Both the position numbers and the translations under genes were made by a program. Shown here piece by piece: positions 13,281 to 14,224 of a stretch of 14,224 nt of DNA (the stretch's first letter is position 1; each line of letters starts with the position of its first letter). The notes under the pieces are model-generated. The model searched no databases. It was given only the letters and a program-made list of their open reading frames with translations, and was not told where the DNA came from. Source of the stretch: Candidatus Omnitrophota bacterium (GTDB lineage Bacteria; Omnitrophota; Gorgyraeia; Gygaellales; Profunditerraquicolaceae); assembly GCA_028710845.1 (NCBI GenBank), contig JAQTTI010000002.1, positions 1 through 14,224 of the forward strand, in the 5' to 3' direction.

Positions 13281-14224
13281 ATGCGGCAAAATACTCTCCC
13301 AAAAAAGATTTGGTCGATCTTGTTGCTGCTTTCTATTTCCATTCTGATAATTAAATCCGCTTTTTTTAACCAAAAAATTAGTTTTCTCTGCTTGTTTGTT
13401 TTTCTACTTATTGATTTACTGATCTTTTTCTACCTTTTTAATCTTTACAAAAACAAAACCTCCCTGATTCAATCCCAAATCGAACATAAAGAAGAAGAAC
13501 TCAATGTAATGAATGTTGAAAGCAGTAAGAGCCGGGAGCATGGTGAAGGCTTAAGGTTTAAAATAATCCGTTATAATAACCTGAAAAAAGTAATCGAAAA
13601 CCTTAACCGCAGCCTAAAGCTTGATACGCTCATCCAGGTGTTAAGTTCAACCGTCTATTCCCTGATTTCAAACAGCTCAGGCACCGCGCTTTTCTACCTT
13701 GTCGATAATCAATACCAGAAACTAATTCTGGTCCATTCTGTAAAAGATGACAGCGACCTGGTAGTCATGTCTAAAGAGGGTGACATTTTTGACCATTGGG
13801 TGTTGAGGCATTCCAGTCAGCTGATCATTGAAGACTTAAAGAATGATTTTCGTTTTGATTTAGATTCGATACGCTGCACAGAAATGCGGCCGGTTTTATC
13901 CTTAATTAGCTCTCCTTTAATAAGCCATAATTCACTTCTTGGTTTATTGAGGCTGGAAAGCAGGGAAAAGGGTTTTTTTAACCAGGATGACCTGCGTTTT
14001 CTTTCTTTAGTTTCAGACCTCGGGGCGGTTGCCCTGGAAAACAGCCTGCTTTTTCAAAAGACCCAGGATTTAGCTATTCACGATGACTTGACCAGACTTT
14101 TTACCAAAGCTTATTTTATAAACAGGCTCAAAGAAGAATCAAAGCGCTGCCTGCGGCTTGATCAGAATCTTTCTTTAATGATGATTGATATAGATTTTTT
14201 TAAACAATACAATGATAAGTTCGG
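13281..14224 (+). CDS. Membrane-anchored GAF-GGDEF protein, putative diguanylate cyclase (3' end outside window)
   Basis: The first 314 residues of a signalling protein; the frame is open to the window edge. Two hydrophobic helices (about 10-25 and 33-56) separated by a short loop anchor it in the membrane, followed by a charged linker or coiled coil (about 60-105). A GAF-like sensor domain spans about 105-258 (LIQVLSSTVYSLI start; SLLGLLRLESREKGFFNQDDLRFLSLVSDLGAVALENSLL end). A GGDEF domain begins at about 265 (HDDLTRLFTKAYF, where HDxLTGLxNRxxF is usual) and reaches MMIDIDFFKQYNDKF at the edge, the Mg/GTP-binding strand. The GGDEF active-site loop is beyond the window, so c-di-GMP synthesis is likely but unproven. 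The start at 13281 is the first ATG after an in-frame stop at 13254; its SD is weak (GGA three bases away). It is 33 bases after the ABC ATPase gene. Confidence 0.88.
   Translation, partial: MRQNTLPKKIWSILLLLSISILIIKSAFFNQKISFLCLFVFLLIDLLIFFYLFNLYKNKTSLIQSQIEHKEEELNVMNVESSKSREHGEGLRFKIIRYNNLKKVIENLNRSLKLDTLIQVLSSTVYSLISNSSGTALFYLVDNQYQKLILVHSVKDDSDLVVMSKEGDIFDHWVLRHSSQLIIEDLKNDFRFDLDSIRCTEMRPVLSLISSPLISHNSLLGLLRLESREKGFFNQDDLRFLSLVSDLGAVALENSLLFQKTQDLAIHDDLTRLFTKAYFINRLKEESKRCLRLDQNLSLMMIDIDFFKQYNDKF

Noticed and set aside
1..14224. Search for CRISPR repeats, insertion sequences, tRNAs, rRNAs, toxin-antitoxin or phage genes.
   Set aside because: By eye, none seen: the window is almost fully occupied by recognisable housekeeping genes, and no spacer exceeds 120 bases.

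Overview
This window is a bacterial chromosome segment, moderately AT-rich by eye. Every gene lies on the + strand, packed head to tail with overlaps or gaps of a few bases. I recognise no mobile element, CRISPR array, tRNA or rRNA. The gene content, the codon use and a DnaK of the insert-lacking type found in Gram-positives and archaea are compatible with an uncultivated candidate-phylum bacterium; Omnitrophota (OP3) is my best guess. That placement is an inference from gene style and was not tested by phylogeny.

Layout. (1) 1-777: C-terminal third of a P2-type cation-pumping ATPase, cut by the window edge. (2) 764-4829: tRNA-modification and ribosome block: miaB (without its TRAM domain), a secreted TPR/SPOR protein, miaA and hflX. 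MiaA and MiaB act one after the other to make ms2i6A37 in tRNA. miaA next to hflX recalls the E. coli miaA-hfq-hflX cluster, but there is no hfq between them. (3) 4857-9890: a heat-shock block: promoter, HspR-like MerR regulator, CIRCE-like operator, second promoter, hrcA (about 100 residues shorter than usual), grpE, dnaK, a long hairpin that covers the only visible Shine-Dalgarno of dnaJ, dnaJ, and an FmdB-type zinc-ribbon protein. A weak AT-rich terminator candidate follows. (4) 9929-12099: a promoter placed so that the mRNA would be leaderless, then a DUF1015 protein and accD (acetyl-CoA carboxylase beta subunit). (5) 12083-13247: a strong consensus promoter inside the 3' end of accD and a MalK/UgpC-type ABC ATPase. 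(6) 13281-14224: start of a membrane-anchored GAF-GGDEF protein, cut by the window edge.

How it works together. The central block is the DnaK chaperone machine (DnaK ATPase, DnaJ co-chaperone, GrpE nucleotide exchanger) with two candidate repressors of different families encoded just upstream, an operator for one of them, and possible RNA-level control at dnaJ. The most interesting material is this layered regulation: two near-identical promoters, a CIRCE one base too short, a compact HrcA, and a hairpin over the dnaJ ribosome-binding site. None of it amounts to a demonstrable new system from sequence alone. Intergenic regions are all under 120 bases, and their contents are listed as separate features.
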